Shown piece after piece: positions 35,340 through 44,590 of a stretch of 44,729 nt of DNA. The DNA is from Lachnospiraceae bacterium (GTDB taxonomy: Bacteria > Bacillota > Clostridia > Lachnospirales > Lachnospiraceae). The stretch is from the NCBI GenBank assembly GCA_030524525.1, contig JAUNGI010000020.1, positions 1 through 44,729 of the forward strand. The letters are read 5' to 3'. Both the position numbers and the translations under genes were made by a program. The notes under the pieces were generated by a model. The model saw only the letters and a list, made by a program, of their open reading frames with translations, was not told the DNA's origin and did not search any database. Positions within the stretch are counted from its first letter, which is position 1, and each line of letters starts with the position of its first letter.

Positions 35340-35410
35340 GCCATGCGCCTCCGTGGATGGGAATAACCGGCGGAAAGTATAAGACAGCCGGAAGGAACAT
35401 CCGTTAGAAT

Positions 35411-35454
35411 AAGACCTCAGAACGAGCGCAACGCCGGTCTGGGGTCTTTTCTAA
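35411..35454 (+). terminator. Intrinsic terminator of the SASP gene
   Basis: AAGACCTCAGA (35411-35421) pairs with TCTGGGGTCTT (35438-35448), one wobble pair, followed by TTTTCT. Confidence 0.85.
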
Positions 35455-35546
35455 TTGCACGGGGAGAGAAATTTTCCGTGCGGTTTGGGGCGTTTTGCGC
35501 GCCGAAAATGCTTCGGAAAAAAGGGCTGGATTTTCGAAAATGCTTA

Positions 35547-35555
35547 TGGTATAAT
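35547..35555 (+). promoter_or_regulatory. Extended -10 promoter of tig
   Basis: TGGTATAAT is an extended -10 (TGnTATAAT). The matching -35 (TGGATT, 35527-35532, spacing 17) is weak. The start codon is 75 bases downstream. Confidence 0.6.
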
Positions 35556-35629
35556 TTAGAATCGTTGAACTCTATACAGCGACATACGGCAGGAGAGAAA
35601 TGCAAAGCATAATTAAGGAGGATACTGAT

Positions 35630-36916
35630 ATGGGTTATCAGGTAGAAGATTTAGGAAAAAATATGGTGAAGCTGACGATCGACTGTACTGCCGAGGCATT
35701 TGACGGAGCGATCAAGGCTGCTTATGAAAAAAACAAAAGCAAAATTGCCGTACAGGGCTTCCGCAAGGGAAAGGCTCCGCTGGCGCTTGTCGCTAAGATG
35801 TACGGATATGAAATGTTTTACGAAGACGCCGCCAATTTGCTGATCCCGGACGCGTACGAAGAGGCAGCCAAGGGCTGCGGTCTGGAGCTTGTGTCCCAGC
35901 CGTCCATCGACGTTTCGCAGATCGAAAAGGGCAAGGATTTTATTTTTACCGCAACGGTCGCAAAGAAGCCGGAGGTCACGCTCGGCGAGTACAAGGGCGT
36001 TGTGATCGCCAAGACGGATGTTTCCGTGACCGAAGAAGAAATTGATGCGGAGATCGACAAGGTTCGCGAGCAGAACGCGCGGGAAATCACCGTGGAGGAT
36101 CGTCCGATCGCCGAGGGAGATACGGCGGTCATTGATTACGAGGGCTTTGTGGACGGCGTTGCATTTGAAGGCGGCAAGGGAGAGAACCATCCGCTCGTGA
36201 TCGGTTCCCACAGCTTTATCGACGGCTTTGAGGAAGCGCTGATCGGAAAGAACGCGGGCGAATCCTGCGACGTCAACGTGACGTTCCCGGAGGAGTACCA
36301 TGCGGAGGAGCTTGCCGGAAAGCCTGCGGTATTCAAGTGCACCGTAAAGTCCGTCAAGGCGAAGGAGCTTCCGGAGGCGGACGACGAGTTCGCGGCAGAG
36401 GTTTCGGAATTTGAGACGCTGGCGGAATATCGCGAGGATCTGAAGAAGACGCTGAGTGAGCAGAAGGAGAAGGACGCCAGAACAAAGAAGGAGGACGACG
36501 CCGTTGCGCAGGCGGTTGCCAACGCGCAGATGGACGTCCCCGAGCCGATGGTGGAGAGTACCCAGAGACAGATGGCGGAGGATTTCGCTTACCGTCTCCA
36601 GATGCAGGGACTTAAGCTGGAGCAGTATTTCCAGTTTACCGGTCTCGATTCGAAGACGTTCTTGGAGCAGATGAAGCCGCAGGCAGAGAAGCGCATTCAG
36701 ACGCGTCTTGTACTGGAAGCCGTTGTAAAGGCGGAAAACATTACGGTTTCCGACGAGGAACTGGAAGAGGAAATGAAGAAGATGGCGGAACAGTACCAGA
36801 TGGAACTGGACAAGGTAAAGGAAATGTTCGGCGAGGAAGAAAAGAAGCAGATCTCCATGGATCTGGCGGTCGCAAAGGCCGTAACGCTGATCGCCGACAA
36901 CGCAGTAGAGCAGTAA
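35630..36916 (+). CDS. tig: Trigger factor (ribosome-associated chaperone and PPIase), 428 aa
   Basis: Three-domain chaperone at the ribosomal exit tunnel. The N-terminal domain (1-~110) has the ribosome-binding loop with FRKGKAP (~46-52). The FKBP-like PPIase domain (~150-240) carries GDTAVIDYEGFVDG, FEGGKGENHPLVIGSHSFID and FPEEYHAEELAGKPAVFK. The helical C-terminal substrate arms follow (~250-428, Glu/Lys-rich). ATG 35630 is chosen for its perfect AAGGAGG. Leads the group tig, clpP, clpX in the usual Firmicutes order, 51 bases before clpP. Confidence 0.96.
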   Translation: MGYQVEDLGKNMVKLTIDCTAEAFDGAIKAAYEKNKSKIAVQGFRKGKAPLALVAKMYGYEMFYEDAANLLIPDAYEEAAKGCGLELVSQPSIDVSQIEKGKDFIFTATVAKKPEVTLGEYKGVVIAKTDVSVTEEEIDAEIDKVREQNAREITVEDRPIAEGDTAVIDYEGFVDGVAFEGGKGENHPLVIGSHSFIDGFEEALIGKNAGESCDVNVTFPEEYHAEELAGKPAVFKCTVKSVKAKELPEADDEFAAEVSEFETLAEYREDLKKTLSEQKEKDARTKKEDDAVAQAVANAQMDVPEPMVESTQRQMAEDFAYRLQMQGLKLEQYFQFTGLDSKTFLEQMKPQAEKRIQTRLVLEAVVKAENITVSDEELEEEMKKMAEQYQMELDKVKEMFGEEEKKQISMDLAVAKAVTLIADNAVEQ

Positions 36917-36967
36917 GCGGTGATTATGGAAGGCGGATCAAAGATCCGGCCGGAACGGAGGAACAAT

Positions 36968-37549
36968 ATGAGCTTAGTACCTTATGTCTTGGAGCAAACG
37001 AGCCGCGGAGAGCGCACCTATGATATCTATTCCCGGCTTTTGAAGGATCGCATTATCTTTTTGGGCGAGGAGGTCAACGACGTGACCGCAAGTCTTGTGG
37101 TCGCACAGCTCCTGTTCTTGGAGTCGGAGGACCCTTCCAAGGATATCAGCCTGTACATCAACAGCCCCGGCGGCTCGGTTACCGCAGGCATGGCAATTTA
37201 CGACACGATGCAGTATATCAAATGCGACGTTTCCACGATCTGTATCGGTATGGCTGCGAGCATGGGCGCGTTCCTGCTGGCAGGAGGCACGAAGGGCAAG
37301 CGCTTTGCCCTGCCGAACGCGGAGATTATGATTCATCAGCCGCTTGGCGGTGCGCAGGGACAGGCGACCGAGATCGAGATTGCCGCAAAGCATATTCTGA
37401 AAACCAAGGAGAAGCTGAACCGTATGTTGGCGGAAAACTGCGGAAGACCTTACGAGGAAATCTGCGAGGCTACGGAGCGCGACAATTGGATGAGCGCCGA
37501 GGAAGCGACCGCCTACGGGTTGATCGACAGTGTTGTGAAAAATAGATAA
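36968..37549 (+). CDS. clpP: ATP-dependent Clp protease proteolytic subunit, 193 aa
   Basis: Serine protease of the ClpXP complex. Catalytic triad Ser98 (GMAASMGAF), His123 (MIHQPLGG) and Asp172 (ERDNWM). [20 protein letters not shown] is the conserved strand-helix before the active site. ATG 36968 with CGGAGGAA upstream yields the family start [20 protein letters not shown]. Followed by clpX after 31 bases. Confidence 0.97.
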   Translation: MSLVPYVLEQTSRGERTYDIYSRLLKDRIIFLGEEVNDVTASLVVAQLLFLESEDPSKDISLYINSPGGSVTAGMAIYDTMQYIKCDVSTICIGMAASMGAFLLAGGTKGKRFALPNAEIMIHQPLGGAQGQATEIEIAAKHILKTKEKLNRMLAENCGRPYEEICEATERDNWMSAEEATAYGLIDSVVKNR

Positions 37550-37580
37550 TGCCGTTTCATGCGGTAGATTGGTGGCGAAT

Positions 37581-38876
37581 ATGGCAAAAATCAACGATAC
37601 GACCAATAAACGCTGCTCCTTTTGCGGAAAGTCGCAGGAGCAGGTAAGAAAGCTGATCGTCGGTCCGGGAGACATCTATATTTGCGATGAGTGTATTGCG
37701 CTTTGCAACGAAATTATTGACGACGAGTTCTATGAGGACGAGGAGCCGGTCGTCGGCGAGGAGCAGATCAATCTGATCAAGCCCACCGAGATGAAGGCGT
37801 TTCTCGACCAGTATGTCGTCGGTCAGGACGAAGCGAAAAAGATGCTTTCCGTGGCGGTCTATAACCACTATAAGCGCGTACTGGCGCAGAAAAATCTGGA
37901 CGTGGAGCTGCAAAAGAGCAACATTCTGATGATCGGGCCCACCGGTTCCGGCAAAACCTATTTGGCGCAGACGCTGGCAAAGGTGCTGAACGTGCCGTTT
38001 GCGATCGCGGATGCGACGGCGCTGACGGAAGCCGGCTATGTGGGCGAGGATGTGGAAAACATTCTGTTGAAGATCATTCAGGCAGCCGATTACGATATCG
38101 AGCGCGCGGAGCACGGGATCATTTATATCGACGAGATCGATAAGATCACCCGGAAGTCGGAAAATACGTCCATTACGCGGGACGTTTCCGGCGAGGGCGT
38201 GCAGCAGGGGCTCCTGAAAATTCTGGAGGGAACCGATGCGAGCGTGCCGCCCCAGGGCGGAAGAAAGCATCCCCAGCAGGAGATGTATCATATCAATACG
38301 ACCAATATTTTGTTTATCTGCGGCGGAGCGTTTGACGGTCTTGAAAAGATCGTCGAGGCGCGGATCGGGGAGAAATCCATCGGTTTTAACGCCAACATTA
38401 CCGGCGCGCATAAGGAAAATATCGGGGAGCTGTTCCGGCAGGTGCTTCCGCAGGATCTGATCAAATTCGGCATGATCCCGGAGTTTGTCGGCCGCGTGCC
38501 GGTCAATGTGGCGCTCGATCTGCTTGATGAAGACGCCTTGGTGCGGATCTTGACCGAGCCGAAAAACGCGATCACGAGACAGTATCAGACGATGTTTGAG
38601 CTGGACGGCGTCGCGCTGGAATTTGAGCCGGAGGCGCTGCGCGCCATTGCCCGCCGCTCCTGTGAGCGGAAGACCGGTGCGAGAGGACTGCGTGCGATCA
38701 TGGAGTCGGTGATGATGGATTCCATGTACGAGATCCCTTCGGAGGAGGACGTTGTTCGCTGTATCGTAACGAAGGAGGCGGCGGAGGGAACCGAAAAGCC
38801 GGTTCTGATCCGGGACGCATCGGTGGAGAGCGGACGGATCGGACGTAAGAAAAACAAGAACAACGAAATCGCATAA
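37581..38876 (+). CDS. clpX: ATP-dependent Clp protease ATP-binding subunit ClpX, 431 aa
   Basis: AAA+ unfoldase that recognises tagged or damaged substrates and feeds ClpP. The zinc-binding domain has Cys12, Cys15, Cys35 and Cys38 (CSFC...CDEC); Walker A GPTGSGKT is at 119-126; [10 protein letters not shown] is Walker B; the pore loop and ClpP-contact IGF-like loop (SIGFNANI in this protein) follow; sensor 2 is in GARGLRAI. The Lys/Asn tail [11 protein letters not shown] is lineage-specific. ATG 37581 is used; in-frame TTG and GTG codons lie a few bases upstream and the ribosome site is weak (GGTGG). A terminator follows. Confidence 0.97.
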   Translation: MAKINDTTNKRCSFCGKSQEQVRKLIVGPGDIYICDECIALCNEIIDDEFYEDEEPVVGEEQINLIKPTEMKAFLDQYVVGQDEAKKMLSVAVYNHYKRVLAQKNLDVELQKSNILMIGPTGSGKTYLAQTLAKVLNVPFAIADATALTEAGYVGEDVENILLKIIQAADYDIERAEHGIIYIDEIDKITRKSENTSITRDVSGEGVQQGLLKILEGTDASVPPQGGRKHPQQEMYHINTTNILFICGGAFDGLEKIVEARIGEKSIGFNANITGAHKENIGELFRQVLPQDLIKFGMIPEFVGRVPVNVALDLLDEDALVRILTEPKNAITRQYQTMFELDGVALEFEPEALRAIARRSCERKTGARGLRAIMESVMMDSMYEIPSEEDVVRCIVTKEAAEGTEKPVLIRDASVESGRIGRKKNKNNEIA

Positions 38877-38883
38877 GAAAAAT

Positions 38884-38917
38884 AAAAAGTCTGTCGTCCT
38901 TTTGTGACAGACTTTTT
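38884..38917 (+). terminator. Terminator between clpX and lon
   Basis: AAAAAGTCTGTC (38884-38895) pairs perfectly with GACAGACTTTTT (38906-38917). The T run is part of the stem, so partial read-through to lon 31 bases later is likely. Confidence 0.8.
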
Positions 38918-38948
38918 CGTTCCGTTACATGTAAAAGGTAGGATGGTT

Positions 38949-41288
38949 ATGAGCGAAACAAAAATACTTCCTTTTGTCATCTTAAAGCATAGGGTCGTGT
39001 TTCCGCGGATGATGCTGGATTTTGATTTGACGCAGACGACTGCGGGAGAAGCCGCAAGACAGGCTGCCCAGAGCGGTCAGGAGATCTTTTTCGCTTTGCA
39101 GAGAGAGGAGGAGCCGGAGAATGCAGACGCTTCGGCGGAATCCTATGAGATCGGTGTGATTGCGGGCGTGAAGCAGATTATCCGGCTTCCCAACAATCAG
39201 ACGCGAATCTTGGTACAGGGATCGGAGCGCGCCCGGCTGATCGGACGCCCCGACACGGAACTGCCGTATGCGTTGGCGGAGGTCGTTTCTGCTCCGATGG
39301 AGCCTGCGGAGCTTTCTCCGGTCGAAGAGGAAGCGCTTCGGGGGAGCCTGTTGGAGCTGATCGACGCGTTTTTGCAGAACGGTCCGAAGGGCAACGCCGA
39401 GCTGGGAAAGCATCTTCATCGCGCGGCGGATCTCGCGCGGCTTTTGGAGCAGAGCATTGCTGCGCTGCCCATGCCGACGCAGGAAAAGCAGCGCCTTCTG
39501 GAGGCGGAAAATATTGTCCGCCAGTTTGAAGGGCTGACCGTGATCCTAAGGAAGGAAATGCAGATCCTTCAGATTCGGCGGCAGATACAGGAAAAGGCGC
39601 AGAGCAATATCGACCGGAATCAGAAGGAATATGTTCTGCGGGAGCAGATGAGAGCGATCCGCGAGGAGCTGGGCGAGACCGGCCCGATGGAGGAGTCGGA
39701 GCGCTTTCGCCAAGAGGTTGAGGAGCTGGACGCCCCGGAGGAGATCAAAGAGGTCATCCGGGGGGAGATTCGGCGCTTTTCACAGCTTGGATACAACAAT
39801 TCGGAAAGCTCCGTCGTTCGGAACTATATCGAAACGATGCTGGCTCTTCCGTGGAACCGAAGCAGCGAGGAGCATTTGGAGCTTGCCAACGCTCGGAGGA
39901 TCTTGGAGCGCGACCATTACGGTCTGGAGGACGTGAAAAAGCGCGTGCTGGAATTTCTGGCGGTACGCGGCAGGAGCAGCGCCGCGCCGAGCCCGATCCT
40001 CTGTCTGGTCGGCCCGCCCGGAACCGGAAAGACCTCGATCGCCAAGAGTATGGCTGAGGCGATGGGACGCACCTATGTGCGGATCTGTCTGGGCGGCGTT
40101 CGGGACGAGGCGGAGATCCGGGGGCATCGCCGGACGTATCTGGCTGCCATGCCGGGACGTTTCGTGCAGGGGCTTCGAACCGCAAAGGTCAATAACCCGC
40201 TGATGCTTCTGGACGAGGTCGATAAGATCGGCAGCGACTACAAGGGCGACCCTTCGGCGGCGCTTTTGGAGGTGCTTGACAGCGCCCAGAACAGCCGTTT
40301 TGTGGATCACTTTATCGAGCAGCCGGTGGATCTGAGCAAGGTGGTGTTCGTGGCGACCGCCAACACCACCGAGACCATTCCCAAGCCGCTGCTCGACCGC
40401 ATGGAGATCCTTGAGATCTCGTCTTATACGCTGTTGGAAAAGCTGCATATCGCCAAGGATTATCTTGTGCCGGGGCAGTTGGAAAAGCACGGTCTGACCA
40501 AGGCGCAGCTCAGCTTCCGCGGCAAGGCGCTGGAGGCGATCATTCAGGGCTACACAAAGGAAGCGGGGGTTCGGAATCTGGAGCGCCGGATCGGCGAGGT
40601 ATGCCGCAAGGCGGTGCTTGCCCTTGCCGAGCAGGAGGAGCAGGGCAGAGAAGCCGAGCGATTCTGTGTGACCGAAAAAAATTTGGAGAATTACCTCGGC
40701 GTGTCCCGTTATCGGAAGGAAACGCTGCAAACGGAGCCGGAGGTCGGCATCGTCCGCGGGCTTGCATGGACAAGCGTGGGCGGAGAGGTGCTGGAGATCG
40801 AGGTCAATACGATGCCGGGCAAGGGCGAGCTTGTTCTGACCGGTCGTATGGGCGACGTGATGAAGGAGTCGGCAAAAACCGGCATCAGCTATCTGCGCTC
40901 GATCGGCGAGGAATACGGCATCGCTTCGGACTATTTCGCACAGCATGACATTCACATCCATATTCCGGAGGGCGCGGTTCCCAAGGACGGGCCCAGCGCC
41001 GGGATCACAATGGCGTCCGCCGTACTTTCGGCGGTGACCGATATTCCGGCAAGACAGGATCTGGCAATGACCGGAGAGATCACGCTGCGGGGCAGGGTGC
41101 TGCCGATCGGCGGCCTGAAGGAAAAGCTGCTGGCGGCGAAGCTGCTGGGAATTTCTTCGGTGCTTGTGCCGGAGAAGAATCGGCAGGACGTTCAGCTCTT
41201 ATCGGAGGAGATCCGAGACGGGATGGAGCTCACCTATGTCCGGGACATGAAGCAGGTGCTGGCGCAGGTTTTGACAGGCGGGAGGTAA
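38949..41288 (+). CDS. lon: Lon protease (endopeptidase La), 779 aa
   Basis: AAA+ serine protease that degrades misfolded and some regulatory proteins. N-terminal substrate-binding LON domain (~1-200), coiled linker (~200-300), Walker A GPPGTGKT (355-362), Walker B LMLLDEVDKI, and protease domain with Ser683 in KDGPSAGITM and Lys726 in GLKEKLLAAK. Length matches bacterial LonA. ATG 38949 is used; an ATG six bases earlier is also in frame. The promoter is not clear, so read-through past the clpX terminator may contribute. engB starts three bases after the stop. Confidence 0.96.
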   Translation: MSETKILPFVILKHRVVFPRMMLDFDLTQTTAGEAARQAAQSGQEIFFALQREEEPENADASAESYEIGVIAGVKQIIRLPNNQTRILVQGSERARLIGRPDTELPYALAEVVSAPMEPAELSPVEEEALRGSLLELIDAFLQNGPKGNAELGKHLHRAADLARLLEQSIAALPMPTQEKQRLLEAENIVRQFEGLTVILRKEMQILQIRRQIQEKAQSNIDRNQKEYVLREQMRAIREELGETGPMEESERFRQEVEELDAPEEIKEVIRGEIRRFSQLGYNNSESSVVRNYIETMLALPWNRSSEEHLELANARRILERDHYGLEDVKKRVLEFLAVRGRSSAAPSPILCLVGPPGTGKTSIAKSMAEAMGRTYVRICLGGVRDEAEIRGHRRTYLAAMPGRFVQGLRTAKVNNPLMLLDEVDKIGSDYKGDPSAALLEVLDSAQNSRFVDHFIEQPVDLSKVVFVATANTTETIPKPLLDRMEILEISSYTLLEKLHIAKDYLVPGQLEKHGLTKAQLSFRGKALEAIIQGYTKEAGVRNLERRIGEVCRKAVLALAEQEEQGREAERFCVTEKNLENYLGVSRYRKETLQTEPEVGIVRGLAWTSVGGEVLEIEVNTMPGKGELVLTGRMGDVMKESAKTGISYLRSIGEEYGIASDYFAQHDIHIHIPEGAVPKDGPSAGITMASAVLSAVTDIPARQDLAMTGEITLRGRVLPIGGLKEKLLAAKLLGISSVLVPEKNRQDVQLLSEEIRDGMELTYVRDMKQVLAQVLTGGR

Positions 41289-41291
41289 TTT

Positions 41292-41906
41292 ATGCATATT
41301 CATCAAGCGGAGCTGGAAACCGTCTGCGGTATTACCAGTAAGCTGCCGGTCAATACGCAGCCGGAATTTGCCTTTGTGGGAAAATCCAACGTGGGGAAGT
41401 CCTCTTTGATCAATTCCCTTGTAAACCGGAAGGCGCTGGCACGGACGTCCTCCCAGCCGGGAAAGACGCAGACCATAAATTTTTATCGGCTGAACGAAGC
41501 TTTTTATTTCGTCGATCTGCCGGGCTATGGATATGCTAAGGTTTCTCAGGAGCTGAAAGCAAAATGGGGAAAAATGATCGAGCGCTATCTGAAAACCTCC
41601 GGACAGCTGAAGCTTGTATTTTTGCTGGTCGATATCCGGCATGAGCCGTCCGGAAACGACAAGGATATGTACCGCTGGATCGTCTGGCACGGGTTTCGCC
41701 CGGTCGTTGTTGCGACCAAGCTGGACAAGATCAACCGCAGTCAGCAGGAAAAGCAGAAAAAGCTGATCCGCTCGGCGCTGGGGATGGAGGCGGAGGACGT
41801 TCTGATCCCTTTTTCCGCGGTAAGCAAACAGGGAATTGCGGAGCTTTGGGAGATCATAAGTGCGGCTTGCGGAGCCGACCGCAAGGCGGAGGAGGAACAC
41901 AAATGA
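41292..41906 (+). CDS. engB: Ribosome biogenesis GTPase EngB (YsxC/YihA), 204 aa
   Basis: Essential circularly typical small GTPase for 50S assembly. G1 GKSNVGKS (30-37), G2 region with TSSQPGKTQTINFY (~58-71), G3 DLPGYGYAK, G4 TKLDK, G5 FSAVSKQG. Position after lon is the common arrangement in Firmicutes. GGGAGG precedes the ATG. The stop overlaps the start of the barstar gene by four bases (ATGA). Confidence 0.96.
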   Translation: MHIHQAELETVCGITSKLPVNTQPEFAFVGKSNVGKSSLINSLVNRKALARTSSQPGKTQTINFYRLNEAFYFVDLPGYGYAKVSQELKAKWGKMIERYLKTSGQLKLVFLLVDIRHEPSGNDKDMYRWIVWHGFRPVVVATKLDKINRSQQEKQKKLIRSALGMEAEDVLIPFSAVSKQGIAELWEIISAACGADRKAEEEHK

Positions 41907-42163
41907 GAGAAATTCATCTGGACGGGAATTGGATGCAGACAAAGGCGGAGATGCACGATTATCTGATCGCGAAGCTGGATCTGCCGTATTATTATGGGAG
42001 AAATCTCGATTCGCTTTGGAATATCCTGTCCAAGGAGACCGAGCCTATGAAAATTGTCATTACGAATCCGAAAGCCATCGCCCTTGGCTACGGCGAGGTT
42101 TTGATTGAAATGTTCCGCGACTTGGAGAAGAGCAATTCCAATTACCGGCTGGATGTGCTTTGA
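41903..42163 (+). CDS. Barstar-family protein (ribonuclease inhibitor-like), 86 aa
   Basis: Matches the barstar fold: IHLDGNWMQTKAEMHDYLIA as first strand and helix, then the hallmark LPYYYGRNLDSLWNIL (~27-42), whose acidic residue (Asp36) corresponds to the barnase-binding helix, then a central strand (MKIVITNP) and a final helix (YGEVLIEMFRDLEKS). Barstar blocks the RNase barnase by occupying its active site. No barnase-like gene is present in this window. Its start overlaps the engB stop by four bases and has GGAGGAGG upstream, so it is translated with a housekeeping operon. Confidence 0.88.
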   Translation: MREIHLDGNWMQTKAEMHDYLIAKLDLPYYYGRNLDSLWNILSKETEPMKIVITNPKAIALGYGEVLIEMFRDLEKSNSNYRLDVL

Positions 42164-42166
42164 GCG

Positions 42167-42691
42167 CTATTTGTCCGCAAGCAGAGTGTTGAGAACGTAG
42201 GCATAGATGTCTGCGTTCTTTTTTTTCCAGTGGGCGCAGATCGCTTCCGCGTCCTCCTTGGAGGGAACCGTCAGACGGATCTCGATCACCGAGGAATCGC
42301 GTTCCAGAACCTTGAGCTCCGCGACGTATTCGTTGGCGCGCGCCTCATAGTAATCCGCCACATTGGAGACTTCTTCCCGGAGCGAATATTTGTTTTCGGT
42401 CAGATACAGGTCGATCTCGTCCCGGATATTACGGGAAATGTTCTGATAAAAGAAGGAAAGAGTTTCCCGACCCTCTGGGCTGATCCGGTAGAGGGAGGCG
42501 TTTTTTGTCTGCTGCAGGGTGATATAGCCGTCGTCCACCAAGTCGGAAAGCACCTCCTGCACGTTAAAATAGGTTGTGTATTCGCGCGAGGTCATGAGAT
42601 TGGTGATCTGCGGGTTGGACATCGGGAAATCGACCCGATCCAAAATATACAGAACGATCAATTTGTAAAGCATCAGAGCTTCCGGCTGCAT
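42167..42691 (-). CDS. DUF4364 family winged-helix protein, 174 aa
   Basis: N-terminal winged helix (~1-75, LYKLIVLYILDRVDFPMSNP, ITNLMTSREYTTYFNVQEVL, YITLQQTKNASLYRISPEGR) resembling a PadR/MarR-type DNA-binding fold, then a helical and beta C-terminal region (~80-174) rich in charged residues. This matches the clostridial DUF4364 proteins, whose target genes are not known. A ribosome site (AAGGAGAAG) overlaps the stop of the radical SAM gene ten bases upstream, indicating an operon. Converges on the barstar gene with three bases between the stops. Confidence 0.85.
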   Translation of the reverse strand: MQPEALMLYKLIVLYILDRVDFPMSNPQITNLMTSREYTTYFNVQEVLSDLVDDGYITLQQTKNASLYRISPEGRETLSFFYQNISRNIRDEIDLYLTENKYSLREEVSNVADYYEARANEYVAELKVLERDSSVIEIRLTVPSKEDAEAICAHWKKKNADIYAYVLNTLLADK

Positions 42692-42701
42692 GGGCTTCTC
42701 C

Positions 42702-43643
42702 TTATTTTTCGGTCTTCTTTTGTGTCAGGGCCTGTCCCTGAAAAATATTTTGCTCCCGCATTCGCTTTTCGATCGAAGCGAGCATATGCTTTTTGTTTCC
42801 GCTGTAGAGCGGGGCAAGCAGCAGCTTTTTGGGACCGTCCCCGGTCAGGCGGTGGATCACAATGTTCCGAGGAATGTGTGCGACTGCTTCCGTAAGCGCG
42901 TCTACATAGGCTTTCTCCTCCAGCATGGCAAACCTCTCCGGATGTTCCCGCCACAGGCGTTCCATCGGCGTTCCGCGAAGAATGTGGAGCTGCTGGAGCT
43001 TGATCCCGGCTATGGGCAGGCGGCAAACCCGTTCTACGCTTTGCAGCATATCCTCCCGGCTTTCGTCCGGCAGCCCGAAGATCAAATGGACGACCACGGG
43101 AATGCCTGCCTTGGCTGACTGGGTCACCGCGTCCGTGAAGACCCGATAGGGATAGCCGCGGTTGAACGCGTCGGCGGTATCGTCCCGGGCGGTCTGCAGT
43201 CCCAGCTCCAAAAAAACGGGCTTTTGGTACCGCCCGCGCAGCTCTGCCAGCAGCGCCACTGTCTCCTCGGGCAGACAGTCAGGTCTTGTCCCGATCGAAA
43301 GCCCCACGATCTCCTCCCGGCAAAGCACGGAGGCGTACAGCGAGCGCAGCCGTTCCAAAGGGGCGTAGGTGCCGGAAAACGCCTGAAAATACGCGACGAA
43401 CCGACGCGCGCCCTTCCGCGCGACCAGCGCCTTGGCAGCCGCAAGCTGCTCGTCCATCGACAGGAGCGGGGAGGGCGTAAAGTCGCCGGAGCCGCCTTCG
43501 CTGCAAAAGGCGCAGCCCCCGACTCCGCACGTTCCGTCCCGGTTGGGACAGGTGGTTCCGGGGTTTAAGGACAGCTTGTAAACCTTCTCGCCGAACAGCT
43601 CCTGAAAATAGGTGTTAAGGGTGTAAATACGGTCTTCCAGCAT
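42702..43643 (-). CDS. TIGR01212-type radical SAM protein (YhcC-like), 313 aa
   Basis: Radical SAM enzyme of unassigned reaction. The cluster region is TCPNRDGTCGVGGCAFCSEG (31-50), giving cysteines 32, 39, 44 and 47. The motif FVAYFQAFSGTYAPLERLRS (~93-112) and IVGLSIGTRPDCLPEE (~123-138) are family blocks; PVFLELGLQTARDDTADAFN and VVVHLIFGLPDESREDMLQS follow. The position between pspA and DUF4364 suggests one transcript. AGGAG lies upstream of the ATG, though spacing is rather long. The family has been linked to tRNA or cell-surface changes only loosely. Confidence 0.9.
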   Translation of the reverse strand: MLEDRIYTLNTYFQELFGEKVYKLSLNPGTTCPNRDGTCGVGGCAFCSEGGSGDFTPSPLLSMDEQLAAAKALVARKGARRFVAYFQAFSGTYAPLERLRSLYASVLCREEIVGLSIGTRPDCLPEETVALLAELRGRYQKPVFLELGLQTARDDTADAFNRGYPYRVFTDAVTQSAKAGIPVVVHLIFGLPDESREDMLQSVERVCRLPIAGIKLQQLHILRGTPMERLWREHPERFAMLEEKAYVDALTEAVAHIPRNIVIHRLTGDGPKKLLLAPLYSGNKKHMLASIEKRMREQNIFQGQALTQKKTEK

Positions 43644-43678
43644 GGCGCCTGTCAGCTCCTGAAAAGTTTTGGGGAAGC

Positions 43679-43709
43679 GTAAAACAGGGCTGTCCGGCGG
43701 ACAACCCTG
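43679..43709 (-). terminator. Intrinsic terminator after pspA
   Basis: Minus strand CAGGGTTGTCC / GGACAGCCCTG hairpin (43709-43699 with 43695-43685) followed by TTTTA. It sits between pspA and the radical SAM gene, so the two may be only partly linked. Confidence 0.75.
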
Positions 43710-43726
43710 CTTGAAAAAGAGTTCTC

Positions 43727-44410
43727 TTAGTTGGTTTCGGCTGCCAGACTTGCTTTCAGGGCTTCCAGTTCCGCATCGACGTCCGGGTTGTTTTCGTACT
43801 TTTCGGTCAGGTCGCGAATCGTGTTCTCCGGATTGGAGGCGTTCAGCTCAGCCATAGCCCTTGCCTTGTCGATCCGGTCGTCCGCCATTTTCTCAAAACG
43901 TTCGAAGCTTGCCAGAGAATCGTTGGAGCTTGCGATGTTGCTGGTCATGTTGTTGATCCGCTCCTGCGCCTTGGCAACGGCGATCTTGCCCTTTACCATA
44001 TCGCGGCGGCTTTCCAGCTCCTTGATGTCGTTCGTCAGCTTGTCGTGCATGGCGCGCATCTTATCCGCATTTTCGGCGGCGATGTTGTAGTTGCTCTGCA
44101 GATCCGCCAGCTTGCTGCTCAGCTTCGCCTTCTCGGCAAGGAATTTCTTAGCGTCGGCGTCGTTTCCGGCGTTGACCGCCTTGATGGCGTAATTCTGCAT
44201 TTTGTTGATCTCGGCTTCGCATTCTTCCAGCTCGCGCTTGCAGGATTTTTCCTGCGCCATGATCGCAGCCGTTTCCTGCTTGACCTTGGCGAGATCAGAG
44301 CTTAAATTGCGGATGCACTGATCGATCATTTTTTCGGGATCCTCGCATTTGTCGAGCAGCGCGTTGATGTTAGAAGCCATAATGTCTTTGAATCTTGATA
44401 AAATACCCAT
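43727..44410 (-). CDS. pspA: PspA/IM30 (ESCRT-III-like) membrane stress protein, 227 aa
   Basis: Long helical coiled coil that binds and repairs the cytoplasmic membrane. Starts MGILSRFKDIMASNINALLD, the amphipathic helix characteristic of the family, followed by DPEKMIDQCIRNLSSDLAKV and extended heptad regions to ~190. The acidic C-terminus is PDVDAELEALKASLAAETN. No pspF/pspC partners lie in the window. ATG 44410 is chosen since GGAGGAGG lies upstream. A TTGACG-17-TAAACT promoter precedes it. Confidence 0.94.
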   Translation of the reverse strand: MGILSRFKDIMASNINALLDKCEDPEKMIDQCIRNLSSDLAKVKQETAAIMAQEKSCKRELEECEAEINKMQNYAIKAVNAGNDADAKKFLAEKAKLSSKLADLQSNYNIAAENADKMRAMHDKLTNDIKELESRRDMVKGKIAVAKAQERINNMTSNIASSNDSLASFERFEKMADDRIDKARAMAELNASNPENTIRDLTEKYENNPDVDAELEALKASLAAETN

Positions 44411-44469
44411 TTGGACGTCCTCCTCCAATATATTATAGGTTGCCTTCTCGGTTTCCCCCGATTAGGTAA

Positions 44470-44498
44470 AGTTTATTACAAAAACACAGCTACGTCAA
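44470..44498 (-). promoter_or_regulatory. Promoter of pspA
   Basis: Minus strand TTGACG (44498-44493), 17 bases, TAAACT (44475-44470), about 60 bases before the start codon. The remainder of 44411-44590 shows nothing else. Confidence 0.6.
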
Positions 44499-44590
44499 GA
44501 AGAACCTGAAATAAGGTAATTATTTTTTACCTTCCGGAATCTTAATTTTCCATGAAGGAATTGCCTGAACGACGAAAATGTGATACGATA

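Noticed and set aside
41903-42163. Toxin-antitoxin pair
   Set aside because: The barstar-like gene has no RNase partner in this window and sits in a housekeeping operon.
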